Shown piece by piece: positions 25,201 through 36,895 of a stretch of 64,000 nt of DNA; position 1 is the first letter of the stretch; the number at the start of each line of letters is the position of its first letter. The notes under the pieces are model-generated. The model had not been told where the DNA came from. It did no database searches and saw only the letters and a program-made list of their open reading frames with translations. Position numbers and translations under genes: made by a program. Source of the DNA: Owenia fusiformis (taxonomy: Eukaryota; Annelida; Polychaeta; Sabellida; Oweniidae); NCBI GenBank assembly GCA_903813345.2, contig CAIIXF020000005.1:6229375-6293374 (forward strand), given 5' to 3'.

Positions 25201-26762
25201 CAGGTTAACTGTAACATTTCATTCATACTTTTTCAAATCCAGATATTACAAGTGGTAAGATTATACCCATTTGGGCTTTTGAGGTTTTGGTAATTTATTA
25301 AGCAATTTCTATTAAATAGAATTCATGTCATTTGTAACTTGTTGATGCAGTTATTTTAATTAATCCGAGGTATAAGGTAATATTGATCTTTTTAATGTAT
25401 GTACATGTAATAAAGGGATGAGTCTTAATACATGTAATAAGGATGAGTTGTCATAATAAGGATGAGTAAATGTCATAATAAGGATGAGTTGTCATAATAA
25501 GGATGAGTAAATGTCATAATAAGGATGAGTTGTCATAATAAAGGATGAGTAAATGTCATAATAAGGATGAGTTGTCTTGGGTTTTCCTGTTACCATCAAA
25601 ACAAACATTAATTGATTGAAACTCATACATATAAAAAGTTTAGCTAAATTACTTGTTTTTAAAATTGAGTAAGATTTTCATATTTTTACAGAATGGCTTT
25701 TGGTTTGGACTCGGATGGGGAATTCTTTTCTTCGTGCCCTGTATCTTTGTAGCAGTGAAACTAGCCAAGCATTACAGACGCATGGATGACTGTGAAGGTT
25801 TCATGGAAGAAGATGAGTAAGTGATCATTTTCCAATCCTTAAAGTAGCTCAGCCTTTAACTCCCAGAAGAATCTTTAAAGTAGCTCAGTCATTAACTCCC
25901 AGAAGAATCCTTAAAGTAGCTCAGTCTTTAACTCCCCGAAGAATCCTTAAAGTAGCTCAGCCTTTAACTCCCAGAAGAATCCTTAAAGTAGCTAAGCCTT
26001 TAACTCCCAGAAGAATCCTTAAAGTAGCTCAGTCTTTAACTCAAAGGAGAATCCTTAAAGTAGCTCAGTCTTTAACTCAAAGGAGAATCCTTAAAGTAGC
26101 TCAGCCTTTAACTCCCAGAAGAATCCTTAAAGTAGCTCAGTCTTTAACTCCCAGAAGAATCCTTAAAGTAGCTCAGCTTTTAACTCAAAGGAGAATAAGA
26201 TCGTAACAACCTGTACCTGAACTTATCAAAAGACTATGATAATGATTCAAACATTATTTTCTGAAAATATAAGAACTTTGAGATAATTTGTGCTTCTCAT
26301 TGTAATTTTATTTTAAAAGGAGATTAATGCAAATAGTGTTCTCTATTGCATTCTTGGTCTTCTAAAAGTATAGTCAATTTGGATGATAAATAGATAAAAA
26401 TATGCTATTCACATGTACAGGCATATCAGATAATAATATGATTTTTTATACATTTCAGTTTCTATGATGATCATGATTATGCTGACGATGATTAGTAAGT
26501 TATAACTTATATTTTGTACACTAATAATAACTTTGAACTAGTTACATAACTGAAGTGGTTTTTTGAAACCACTGCATCTTGGGATGAGATCGATGTCATT
26601 CCAATGAAAAGTGGATAATTAAAATGAAGGTTCATCCTGACATTACCACAAACTTTTTGTGGAGTATCAACTCAATTTTTGAATTTGCTTTAAGTAATAA
26701 AAGAAGGTTCATGCATGTAAAGTAAACATTCTTTTGTTTATTTTTTCAGTTATAAGTACTAG
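10228..26762 (+). CDS. PROM1-like: Prominin (CD133-like) pentaspan membrane glycoprotein, complete, 23 exons
   Basis: Pentaspan glycoprotein of plasma-membrane protrusions. Exons: 10228-10507, 11661-11716, 12032-12163, 12527-12600, 14602-14722, 15106-15262, 15739-15944, 16797-16935, 17238-17314, 18477-18550, 18790-18942, 19455-19578, 19882-19973, 20420-20504, 21021-21173, 21643-21735, 22283-22357, 22649-22702, 23026-23106, 25002-25160, 25692-25816, 26459-26494, 26750-26762. All junctions are GT-AG and phases agree; the product is 852 aa (human PROM1 865). A signal peptide covers residues 1-32. TM1 (about 117-137) is followed by the diagnostic Cys cluster CGFCFCCCRCCGNCGG; TM2 is in exons 4-5. 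After loop 1 come TM3 (about 443-463, then GVAGYDKQ and TERGCMSN) and TM4 (about 491-511). After loop 2 comes TM5 (about 797-817) with VKLAKHYRRMD, nearly identical to the vertebrate motif. The tail is short, acidic and tyrosine-rich, ending DDYYKY. Both loops have several N-glycosylation sites. Which vertebrate paralog it matches best was not determined. Confidence 0.95.
10562..10641 (+). repeat. 18-bp minisatellite just after prominin exon 1
   Basis: About four copies of 'tttgaaaaactattataa', nearly identical, starting about 55 bases downstream of the exon 1 splice donor. Confidence 0.9.
11876..12004 (+). mobile_element. Partial copy of the ACAGTRAAACYTGT MITE family
   Basis: It ends 'cacaggttttactgta' and contains repeated 'agtgaacacctacct' and 'ctctctgtagt' phrases shared with 18978-19102. 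A decayed relative lies at about 11380-11620. It sits directly before the acceptor of prominin exon 3. Confidence 0.6.
12556..14066 (+). repeat. 56-bp minisatellite made from prominin exon 4 and its splice donor, ~27 copies
   Basis: The last ~45 bases of prominin exon 4 plus the donor GTATGT are repeated in tandem. Every unit contains the 'agaatgggatatgg' exon segment, 'ttgccttgttcc', 'tctgcatggg' and then 'gtatgtaaa'. Successive donors fall at 12601, 12657 and so on, with a period of 56. Copies differ by scattered substitutions (for example 'aaatca' for 'aaaaga' in a subset near 13670-13730), and some adjacent groups are nearly identical, so homogenisation or slippage is recent. The period is not a multiple of three. 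Confidence 0.95.
15975..16085 (+). repeat. Copy of the 'ggtggtgacat' interspersed repeat
   Basis: Shared phrases are 'gtttgacatttggtgg', 'ggtgtttgg', 'gtctgtaacaaat', 'aggtgacattt' and 'gcatgttaatgccttg'. Other copies lie at 8527-8600, 8850-8960, 12205-12270, 20272-20400, and on the opposite strand at 28420-28520 and 35645-35700. Confidence 0.7.
16105..16188 (+). repeat. Short direct duplication in prominin intron 7
   Basis: 'catttaaacaccatctacag' followed by 'gccaccatagca' occurs twice back to back. Confidence 0.85.
16212..16546. mobile_element. MITE with ~24-bp inverted ends and a T-rich core
   Basis: The left end 'tttatcctataccaagtaga' is matched by 'tctacttggcataggataaa' at the right. 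The core has a long T-rich stretch made of 'caattttttt' and 'cacatttttt' units, then a 'gcgggagatatgg' repeat. It lies in prominin intron 7. Confidence 0.7.
17410..18262 (+). repeat. ~20-bp G-rich minisatellite in prominin intron 9
   Basis: Dozens of variants of 'ggtggggcaaagttaaatt' are interleaved with 'ggcattaaatatgtgg'. A higher-order unit of several monomers is repeated almost exactly near 17990-18110 and 18110-18220. Confidence 0.9.
18978..19102. mobile_element. ACAGTRAAACYTGT MITE
   Basis: Terminal inverted repeat 'tacagtaaaacttgt' and 'acaagttttactgta'. It contains 'agtgaaca' and 'gtaaacacctacct' phrases shared with the copy before exon 3. Confidence 0.75.
20272..20400 (+). mobile_element. 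MITE of the 'tatgtcacca' family, before prominin exon 14
   Basis: Inverted ends 'atatgtcacca' and 'tggtgacatat', followed by the conserved tail 'tttgcctgttaattaatgct'. It ends about 20 bases before the acceptor of exon 14 and so supplies sequence close to the branch-point region. Confidence 0.65.
20814..20982. mobile_element. ACAGTRAAACYTGT MITE
   Basis: 'acaatgaaacctgtat' at the left and 'atacaggttttactga' at the right, with 'tgaacacc' next to the left end. It lies in prominin intron 14. Confidence 0.7.
23127..23356. mobile_element. ~230-bp MITE in prominin intron 19
   Basis: Inverted ends 'tattaccacc' and 'ggtggtaata', with a GC-richer core ('gacgggccatagtggcgggc'). No open frame is seen. 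Confidence 0.65.
23744..24251. mobile_element. Foldback element with ~100-bp arms in prominin intron 19
   Basis: 'catgtgcagtacggcaagtg' and the following 'agacagtcatatctttcacc' are matched in reverse complement at 24190-24251. The loop is AT-rich and non-coding. Confidence 0.8.
25395..25575 (+). repeat. 'aaggatgagt(aaa)tgtcataat' minisatellite
   Basis: Two alternating short units, 'aaggatgagtaaatgtcata' and 'aaggatgagttgtcataat', are repeated in prominin intron 20. Confidence 0.9.
25836..26196 (+). repeat. 36-bp minisatellite starting 20 bases after the prominin exon 21 donor
   Basis: About ten copies of a 36-base unit containing 'aatccttaaagtagctcag' and 'tttaactcccagaag'. It begins almost at the splice donor. 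Confidence 0.95.
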
Positions 26763-29111
26763 CACAAGAAATACTTAAAGGTTACTACATTTATAGAGCT
26801 AGTCATAAAGGAGAGGAAAATATGAGAGTTCAAGCATGAGATTGCAAGCATATAGGGGACACAATCAAAGACTCATGAAGAAATCTACAATATGCTCAGT
26901 CACATACATGCACAGTCACAAGCAACATCTTAACTTGAAGCTAATCTTCCCATCATGATAAACCATGACATCTCATTTCTTCTCAGCCCTGAGATGCCAT
27001 GATATAATGAGCTTGATTTGGCGATCCAGGAGAGCCCAAAATTGAAGATTTTTGAGATCTTTCATCCCAGCTCATATTTCATTTAATTGGGGTCATTAAG
27101 CTGTGTACACGTGCCTGTGCTTATATCTGCTGTTAAATACAATGCCTTTTATGTAATGTAATGGCATTAGGTAAATGATTACATGATAACAATCACACTT
27201 ATTGACAGTTATAACTTTTCCCATGTGATGTGCTCAGATCACAGAATATGCCTCATAATATCAGATCAAGCATGTTTCAGGTGAAAGATGCCATGAGTAT
27301 CAGAATGAAATCTTCCATTGATTTACATGTATATGAGCCAATTTATTATACAAGTTTGCCTAGTAGGCCTTTTTTGCATGAGCCATGAACAAAATGTAAA
27401 AATATATGGATCTCCAAAATTTTGTTTAAAATAATTTTTCATGCTTTTAAAGTTTTATGTGCCTTTTCAAGTTCCAGCTTTTGAAAATAATTTTTTAAAC
27501 TTCATAAAAAGTAATTGAAATTAAATGTAGAAGCACTTGTACATTTTATATAATTTATACTTTTCTGCATTTAAAAAAATATTTTGTAAATAAATATCAT
27601 AAATATTATAACACACTGCTTAGTTGAGTAATACCTTTCAGGACGATAGGCTCCTTTTGGCACCATAATTTTTATTTATATACATCGATGAAATGATAAT
27701 ATCTCCAGTTCTATTCAGTATTTTTACACCAAATTCTGACAAGTTGTTCTAATACGAAAGTCCTTACTAAAAAATGTATTTCAGTGATTAAATTCAAGGT
27801 ATAGGTCCCTGGGCATAGGTAATTTTCAGTTTTCCCCTAAAAACTGCTCTTACTTATCCATCACCAGGGCCAACATTTTCCTCTTATATTCACGTCGGGA
27901 AAGGGTTAAATCAGTTTCAGTAATATTTTTATTAGGTAGGCAGAGTAGAAAGAACTTTGGTGTAGGACTAGCAATTTGTTGTAGACGCTGGCACCAACAG
28001 ACAATGGCAATAGCACAGAAACAAGAGTTCATTCCCCCTCCCACTCACTGTGTATTGAGTATTTTTTCTTATATTGTACAGTGAGTGGGGGGATTGAAAT
28101 CTTCTTCCTGGGCCTGTGGGCAAAAGCATCAACTACTTCTAGATGGTGACATAAAAATCAATGAGGGGGCCAAAGGAAAGAGTGCTGATATTGAAATTTC
28201 AAATTGTTCAAATGTTATCAAATAGTTTCACTTATTGAAAATGCTATTTCCAGAGTCATTCTACTTTACATGTTTATTTTAACTAGACTTAAGTTGTTTT
28301 TTATTATCCACCTAATATCTTGTTGAAAGTCCTGGACTGTTCTGCTAATTTCATAAAAGCTCATCATGTGAGCTAAAAAGTTATACCATGTACTGCAGGT
28401 ATATGAAACATAATTAAACAATGCATTAACATGTCACTACCTGTCATTTGTTACAGAAATCAAACATCAATCACCAAATGCCAAATACCATTCAGAAATA
28501 AGTTGGAAACTACAACAGTATGTCACCACTTCTGGTTTTGACATAATTAAAGTAACAAAAATGTTTTAAATTATGTGGTGATTTTATTTACAGAATGGAA
28601 ATAATATACATTTGAAATACTTTTCACTCCATCAACAAAATAATGATTCAGATACAAAATACTCCAATCCAAGTTACCTGGGCAGCAATTTTATAGGATT
28701 TATAAACAATGAAAGATGTATAATTTCGCTTCATATTATATCCTGAACCCAATCAAAGAAGGAATGTTATTGTTAACTGCATATGTATTTTAAAGTTTTC
28801 ATAGCTAGTCTTGGATCTAGCCCCTGTTTTCACTCTAGATCTAATGTTTACAATGTCATATAGGAAATATATGTTTATCAATAAAGGGTTTATATTTATC
28901 AAGTTTTTTTTCATAGGAAATACTTGTATGTATCAAGGCTTATGAAATTTGTTATGAAACTTGTTTTGAAATACATCATTAAAAGATCCTCATAATTACC
29001 AAACATATTTATCACAGGAGATAAATAGAAGCATTAAAACAGAGATAAAAAATAATTATTTTTGTCCTTGGTGTGTCATTTATATAATCCTCTGAATCAT
29101 CCTTCATTGTA
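26763..29111. other. Convergent intergenic region between prominin and CFAP206
   Basis: Holds the 3' untranslated regions of both genes. A possible prominin poly(A) signal AATAAA is at 27589-27594. A short hairpin lies near 28035-28088, where 'ccactcactgt' pairs with 'acagtgagtgg'. A reverse copy of the 'ggtggtgacat' repeat lies at 28420-28520. No further gene is recognised. Confidence 0.5.
27589..27594 (+). terminator. Possible prominin poly(A) signal
   Basis: Canonical AATAAA in AT-rich DNA about 830 bases after the prominin stop codon. It is weak evidence on its own. Confidence 0.3.
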
Positions 29112-32100
29112 TTAGGTCTGGTCAACATCAAGGGTGAGATCCATTTTGGTCATATCAGTAGGCACAGACATGCCACCTCCTCTAAGACCCGCAAGGAACA
29201 CCTGCGGGCGAGGAACATTGCTATAGTTGTCACGCTTTGTCTGGGTAACATTTTCTCTGCAATGAAATACAAAGTCATTGTAAATGTAACTCTGATTAGA
29301 TTCCCTTGTTTACATTTTGTAAACAAGGGATGATATGTAAAAGATATAAACAAATTGAAAACCAAAAGTAGTATCAACTGGTAACAAGAGCAATGAAAAC
29401 TGCTGTAATTTGTAAATACAGAAGACTAGAGTTTAAGCCTCTTTAATATGTTACATGTATATGGGCACATGTAGGTATCTAAAATATGCATGAATAATAA
29501 ATATGTTTCTCATTTATAATTGCTATTGAGGACATGATTGTATTAAAAAAAATTTTGGAGTAGTTTTGGATTTGGCACAGTTGCCTGAAAATTAAACAAA
29601 CTGTGAACGTGTCTAGAAAAGTAAACTGACTTTGGTAGGTAGACTTGTGTGACATTATCACGCCGAAGATTGCTCAGGTTGGTCTGCTGAGAATGTGTCA
29701 CCTTCGTCCGCAAATTAGCCTAAATGGAGAACAATAGACTTTAATATTTTTTTTTCAAATTATACATAATACCCCACTTTACACATCATTAGTAAACGTG
29801 ACTCCTGGTGGCATGCAAGGTCAGGATGATAACACTATCATTATGTTGTGAAACATTGTATAGTGTTTTAACTTTAATTGCATCACTTTAGAATTTTCTT
29901 ACATTTTGTATAATTTTAGGACGAACATTGAATTATTAAAGGAATATTTTGGTGTTATAAATTTATTATGCCACAGATATTTTATGTGGGGAGAGCACTA
30001 CTGATTATCCATTGTCTCGTGTATAGAAACACCTAAAAGCCGCTCTTAGATATAAACAAATATAGATATTAATACAGTGAAACCTGTATAATTTTAACAC
30101 ATTTGGTACCTCTAAAAATGTTCCACTTAAGAGGTACAGCCACTTTTCCATATAAACCAATACAGATATCAATACACTTCATAAGAAATAGTCTTACCAG
30201 TTTGATAGCTTTACGTCTTAGCTCCCACTCATTCCATTCATATGACTTGACAATGTTTGGCTCTAGGATATGTGTATCAGTCTGGTTGCCACTTGAGAGG
30301 TATGGCCACTCTTCCATATTAACCAATACAGATATTAATACAGTTCATAAGAAATACTCTTACCAGTTTGATAGCTTTACGTCTTAGCTCCCACTCATTC
30401 CATTCATATGACTTGACAATGTTTGGCTCTAGGATATGTGTATCAGTCTGGTTGCCACTTGAGAGGTATGGCCACTCTTCCATATTAACCAATACAGATA
30501 TTAATACAGTTCATAAGAAATAGTCTTACCAGTTTGATAGCTTTACGTCTTAGCTCCCACTCATTCCATTCATATGACTTGACAATGTTTGGCTCTAGGA
30601 TATGTGTATCAGTCTGGTTGCCACTTGAGAGGTATGGCCACTCTTCCATATTAACCAATACAGATATTAATACAGTTCATAAGAAATAGTCTTACCAGTT
30701 TGATAGCTTTACGTCTTAGCTCCCACTCATTCCATTCATATGACTTGACAATGTTTGGCTCTAGGATATGTGTGTCAGTCTGGTTGCCACTTGAGAGGTA
30801 TGGCCACTCTTCCATATTAACCAATACAGATATTAATACAGTTCATAAGAAATACTCTTACCAGTTTGATAGCTTTACGTCTTAGCTCCCACTCATTCCA
30901 TTCATATGACTTGACAATGTTTGGCTCTAGGATATGTGTATCAGTCTGAGTGCCACTGTCACATTTTGTGACAGGTTTCTCTATCAGTTTACCTCCAGGA
31001 CCTTGGCCCTACATAAGAGATATAGATGCAGTTTACAAAGGGGAAAAATATTAAGCTTTTTTTATCTTTATATTCATGTTTTACAGTATTGGCAGTAAAG
31101 TATTACTTTAATGATGCACTAACGCATGAAAGGTGAAAAGGCAATGCACCCCATAGATAATTTTCTCTTTCATTTTCTATTGAAAAAATCTCAAAAATCT
31201 CATTTCTTTCAAATCGTAGCAAAAATTGTACCTTTATTGAATATCTGATGTTGTAAGTACCCCAATCTAAAATCTTAATTTTGATTGGTCAGATAAGAGT
31301 CAATAGTTTTGACTGTTGACTGCAGCTTACCTGTGCATAAGGTGTGATACTTGCAAACTGTGTGTGTAACTCTAGCAGCTGTATCAACTCTGGGCTTTTC
31401 TTTGTTGCTTCTACCACCATGCCAGCAAAACTGAGTAAAAACAAACATATAAAATAATTAATAGACTTAAATTATTAAGGAAATACTGTAACCACATTAA
31501 TTAACTTGAACATCTAACATTTTGTGATACTGCCATTAAATTTTTACCTAAATGATGCCTTTAACAATATGCAACCACTTCTTATTGGTGACATAAAAAG
31601 GAGCAATAAAAAGAATTGTTTGATTAACAGAGTGATTGTTAGTTTTACATTTTATTCTCTTACCCATCAGGATTTTCTGAGAACTCCTCTGCTGCCTTTC
31701 TACTAGAGAAGGCATAGTATCTGTCTTTGTGTCTTAAGACACCTATCTCTGGGTTAGATGGCAGTAGGAGACGGTCAAACTTCACCAATGCAAAGCCACA
31801 GTAACCCTACAAGATATTAGATGTTAGATTTAGTTTATAATAATTAGGCATTTTCTCATTTAATTGATATTACATTATTTTGCAAACAATAATATCAAGA
31901 CCGGTAATATTGTTTTAATCATAAATTGAGATTATACATGCTGGAGGTACATGTATCATATATAAAGCTAGTTTGTACATGTACCTACTAAGTAAGCCAC
32001 AATATTGGTAACATTTACATAAAATGTCTTCTCCCCCCTATTTCCTAGTTTCAAAGTAAATTATGTCATTGCAGTTATACCTTATATTGTAAAGGAAGCC

Positions 32101-35100
32101 TGTGAAAGTTCTTTGCGGTCTCAGGGAATAACCACTCCTGGCCCTGAAGATAACTATGTCTGAGTTCTTTAGGCACTACACGGTTACCCGATACTTCCTG
32201 CATCCGTTGTTCATCTGATCGCACAGAGGCGCCATCTAGGAATGGAGCGAGGACATCATCACTAAAGATCTCCCTGTGACCCTATAAAGAAAAAACATTA
32301 AGTAATTATTCAAGTAGTTTAGCACAAAGCTCAAGAAACTGTATGTGAATTACCAAAGTCTACAAGTTTTATTATGAAAGTTGAGGTTTTAACATACATG
32401 TATTATCATGTAAAAATAAGTGTGTAGATTTAGAATACTTTATTACAACAGATAAATGATCAGCAGTGGGAATAATGAAAATAATGAGGAATTCATAATT
32501 CAAAAAATAATCTTAGATAGACGACATGTATAATCAAAGGCTAATTGATCATAACTGTTCTATGATTTTACCTCAAATTAGTAAGTAAAGGTATTATTGG
32601 CCTAGGTGACATCTATCAATCAGTACATGTACATGTAAGTTCTCAACAAATGGACATCAATCGACATGTACTATAGATATTTCTCTGTATGTCTAATAGT
32701 TTATGTAGATATTAAGTAATTTAAGATCACTTCGAATGTAGGGAATATATCTTAAAGTTGCATTGTTTCACATAGCTTACCCTTGTGAATGGCTCTAAGC
32801 TGGCCAAAATGTTACTAAGAACACTTAGGAGAACCATCTCATCTTGGAATGCACTCCAGATCTGCGATAGAGTGATGAATTGTGGGTACACCTGAAATGT
32901 AAATGAAACAGTGTCAGATACCACCCAGTTTGCCAGTTGGCGTAATATATTTTTCTCATTTTTGACAAGTATTAAAGAGAAATGTACATGTATATTATAA
33001 CAAAACTCAGGTATGTTTTATTATATCACCCAAATTGCATTTGTATGTGTTAACATGGGGTTTCAAGAGAAGCCCATGGTTAAGTATAAAAAGAATCAAT
33101 GAGGGCTGTCTCATAGCGGTTACCAGTCAACTGTCATTTTTTGATTGATATTTTCCAAGCTATATACATTAAGATGTTGATATGTAAACATCATGTGTTC
33201 AAAAGTTCGCCTAGCACTACTATTTTTCATATTTTCAAAAGAGTGGCACTTTATACACTGAACATTCTATACTAACACTTTAATGTTGGACAACATATAC
33301 CTGTGCAGTAGGCACTGCAGTCTTGGACTGTACAGTGGCTTGTATCATCTCCATCTTTGCTGCCAAGTTGTTCTCAAGTGACTCCACTTGTTGGGCACAC
33401 TCAATAACATCATTCTGAAATACATCATGTAACAATATATTTCTCAAAACACGTAGCTGAGTAATAGCTGTCATATCAGCCATTCAATGTACACATGTAT
33501 TTTGCCTTATAACATCAAATACTTTTCATTGTGTGGGATATTTCATTTAACTTTATGACTGTTGTTTTGGTGAATCTCTACATATAAGAACACTTGGCCT
33601 TTTGTATGTGAACCACCACACTAAGTGCCCTGTTGTTCAGAAATATAAATTGGATATTGAAGCAGAGATATCCTGAATGGGTTGAATATGGTTATCCTCA
33701 GCTATTTGTAAGGCTTGCAAGACAGGAAGAAGAAGGGGCAAGATAGCTTTGCTTTTCAGGCCTGTAGCCAGCTCTTGCCAAGGTGGATTCACTTTTCAAA
33801 ATATTCCAAGGGGGTTCACGACTTTGGCCCAAAATCAATTGAAAAGTGCTCACATAGTGAAAAACTAAACGGTTTTGAAAGAATTGTTAGCCCCTTGCCA
33901 CGGGTCTGGCTTTTTAAGACTCATAATGTTTTCACCTACCAGAACATGGGATAAAATATAAGGCACTAAGGCTCATAGGGTATCCATTGAACATAAAATA
34001 CACCTACCAGAATGATCCTCAGGAAAGATTCATGTTGTCTGGCATTTATGAGAGCTTCCTTGAGAAGTTGCATCGACAAACCCTCAAATGACTTGTCCAG
34101 CAACAATTTCTCAATAAGTGCTGAAAATTAATTAAAAACATTATATAGTATAAAATGTATACAATACATGTACCTCAATGTAAACACATCAGAGTATATA
34201 AAGATGTGACAACTACAGTATGTGAGCATCTACTTTACATGTAGGCTTTGTCAAAAGTCATAACTTGTTTTAGACACACAGTGATAAACATCACACATTC
34301 CAGCCAAAGATGCAAAATGACCCCAAAGTAATTTTCCCTGCATGTACAAAACCTAATAATTTCCTGGAGTTTTGAAGACAAAATTTAGTATATACCCTGT
34401 ATGTGGCATTCATCTGCTCGTCTGGCAGTACAAGATGATGACAATAAAGCACTTTGAAAAAGTTTGATAAAAACTATCTCATCAATGCACCAACAAAGAG
34501 GACAAGAACCTATTATTTTGGCCCTTACAGGTAATTTTTAGCAGGTATAGACAAAACATGGAAGCTGATCTGTAATTCAATTTTGACATGTAGGTTTGAA
34601 CTTAATATAACTTACTATACAGTCTGTTCTAACCTGTGTATTTGTATGCAGTCCTAGCTGTAGTCTGGATCTCTATATCAACCTGTTGTGTTGTAGCAGG
34701 TACAGCTTCATTCAATATTGCTGGCACTAAAACATCAATTAATACAAATGTCAATCATATCAGTGTCTATTTCTGAGCACAAATGGAGTAATGTTTATTG
34801 TTCTTATGTAAAGTGAAGAATATTTGGTTCAACAATCCACCAAGTCAAAAAATTAAACTGTCCCAATTCATTTGCAATACATTGCTTGATCAATATGGTA
34901 TATGGAGTGGCTGCAAACAGTATTGTCTCTTCTCTAAGATAATACCAGACAACCATTCAAAAATGTGCTTTCTTTACAGTAATTTACCCCAAACCAGCTA
35001 ACTCCCTTAATTTCAAATAATCCAAATATCAAGAAAAGAAAAGCATGCTTTACTTACAATCATCAATGCCTTCTCCTCCCTTTCCACACTCCTTGTTGAA

Positions 35101-36367
35101 GAGTCTAATGCCAGTGACAATCGCAGTCAACTCTTGAAGTTGCCTTTCCTTGTCACGTTTATTTAGAGACATAAAAGTGCCTAGCTCAGTCTGAGGAAAC
35201 ACACTTTGCAATGCAGCTGAAATGAATTCATTGACAATTTGTTATATACAATACATGTACCGTACCTCCATATCACTTCTTACAATCATAAAAATCATTT
35301 CACTTAACAGGTTTCACTGTATATATAAAGAATTTAATATGTATGTAATTGATGAGCAATGCCAATAACTTCCACATGCATGTACACGAGTCCATATAAT
35401 TGAAAAAATCAACCAACCAGTGGCCTCTCTAACAACCGCTATGTCTGTGGGGCTCCCTAGTCCAGATCTTAGTAGAACTGCTGATACAATCTTCCTGTAG
35501 AGGCTCTCGAGTTCTTCCCTGGTACGTGCCCTACTGTCCGTTATCTCCCTGATTACTGGCTGTAGTCGGGAGTCAAGCACTCTGCGATGCTCATCCAGAA
35601 ATTCATCTGAAAAAACAACAACAAAGTACATTAACTATATACGAGGCATTAACACGCAAAATGTCACCTGCCATTTGTTACAGACAGTTTGTTGGGGATC
35701 TTTCAAGTTTCTATGATGCATATCAATCATCTACATGTATGTCTGAAAATCTTTGTATTTGAGTTTAGTTTCATGTACTTTTTTATGTATGTATTAATTC
35801 TATGTTCTCACCTCTGGTTGTGTAGTTCATATCAAAGTAAACCTGCATCTTAATTGTGTCTAGGGAAGGTGACCTGCTATCCAAGAGTTTATCCACACAG
35901 ATCTTGATGAGTTTCTGTACATCATCTTTTGTTAGAGTGCGGTCCACATTGAACTCATTTGATGGATTCAACACAACAGCTTTAACCTAGATGAAAAATA
36001 AATTGTACCATAAATGTAGTTGTTCATTCAATCAATTTCAATGTTTCTTGTTTGAGGCATGGACACATATACAGGAAATATATTTTATATAGCTTCAATG
36101 AACACATATAATTGTTGTCTTTGCCAATGACACTTTACATAATACACATGTACAATAATACAGTTAAAAAGGATGGGGAAAAAAATAAATTTCTGGTTGA
36201 ATTCTGCTGAACAGCAGGATTCAGAGAATGAATAAAAATGAATTCAGTCATGTACTTACCATAAAGGCTACAAGTGTCTCTGAAACTGCTTGACCCTTTG
36301 CTGCACATTCTTGGGCTATTTCCCTGATTATATTCTTTATGACACTCTCTGCTTGAGCTCTTGACAT
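29112..36367 (-). CDS. CFAP206: CFAP206, cilia- and flagella-associated protein, complete, 14 coding exons
   Basis: Axonemal protein; the family is known to act at the base of radial spoke 2 in motile cilia. Coding exons in transcript order: 36260-36367, 35812-35986, 35418-35606, 35058-35216, 34634-34726, 34008-34120, 33301-33414, 32781-32891, 32081-32281, 31664-31806, 31331-31430, 30862-31008, 29631-29719, 29112-29256. All phases agree and give 628 aa (human 622). Blocks matching the vertebrate protein include AESVIKNIIREIAQECAA, SPSLDTIKMQVYFDMNYT, SRARTREELESLYRKIVSA, QELTAIVTGIRLFN and SYEWNEWELRRKAIKL, and the C-terminal PRPQVFLAGLRG is also typical. The ATG at 36367 follows an acceptor (tttaacag) about 10 bases upstream, so a noncoding first exon exists. 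The exon 13 donor is inferred as AA|GTCAGT because only it restores frame and the VYLPK match. A region of exon 12 is tandemly repeated (30131-30861). Confidence 0.95.
30074..30131 (-). mobile_element. Partial ACAGTRAAACYTGT MITE
   Basis: 'acagtgaaacctgtat' with the following 'aacac', as in the full copy at 42351-42523. Its inner part continues into the intronic half of the CFAP206 exon 12 tandem unit. Confidence 0.5.
30131..30861 (-). repeat. Tandem repeat of the CFAP206 exon 12 3' half, period 166
   Basis: On the minus strand each unit carries the last 28 codons of exon 12 (from ACT GAT ACA to CTG), the splice donor gtaaga or gtaaga-like, and about 80 bases of downstream intron. Donor positions repeat at 30861, 30695, 30529, 30363 and 30197, exactly 166 apart. 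Only the copy at 30862-31008 has the 5' half of the exon with a good acceptor. The units are almost identical, differing at a few positions (for example actctta/agtctta before the donor), so the amplification is young. The intronic half matches single-copy sequence at 30131-30190, which gives the original junction. Confidence 0.95.
33756..33912. mobile_element. Relative of the hAT-like MITE at 9410-9601
   Basis: Starts 'caggcctgtagccag' and shares 'gggggttcac', 'aagtg(c/g)tca' and 'ggttttgaaagaatt' with the 9410 copy. The right end is worn ('ccacgggtctgg'). It lies in CFAP206 intron 6. Confidence 0.65.
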
Positions 36368-36599
36368 GGTCGCTTCTGTTAAAGTATACAAAGCTTACAT
36401 GTACATGTGAATTGTGAAAATATAACATTCACTTCCCCTACAACATGCCTACAATGTAAGTACATACTGTCTGTAAGTATAGGATAAATAAATAAAACCA
36501 GAATTTTGGGTCCTGATTCTTGTCACTTTATTTGTACCAGAAAATAACATAGGCAGGTATAGCAATTTTTCAATTTTTTTTAGTACCACCTGCAGTACT

Positions 36600-36895
36600 T
36601 TAACCTCTTGAAACCCAGGCTCTAAAATCGTTTGAAACCAGAGAATTTTTCATTTTTGCCCCCTTTTGACATTTAACTACATAATACATGTACCTGTACA
36701 ACTTAAGATGCTCAACTTAGTAAACTTAGATGACAGAGATCATTTCTTCACATTTTAAAACAATTCTTGGGTAAATTGAATGAAAATTGTTCAAATAAGA
36801 ATAATTATAGTGAAAATTTTTCTTGTCACTCTGGGTTTCAAGGTAATTTCTGCGGTGACAAAATATCTTGTCACTCCAGGTAGTCAAGAGGTTAA
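36600..36895. mobile_element. ~295-bp MITE in the CFAP206 5' intron
   Basis: Terminal repeat 'ttaacctcttga' and 'tcaagaggttaa'. The interior repeats a 'cttgtcact(c/g)' motif near the right end. No coding capacity. Confidence 0.7.
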
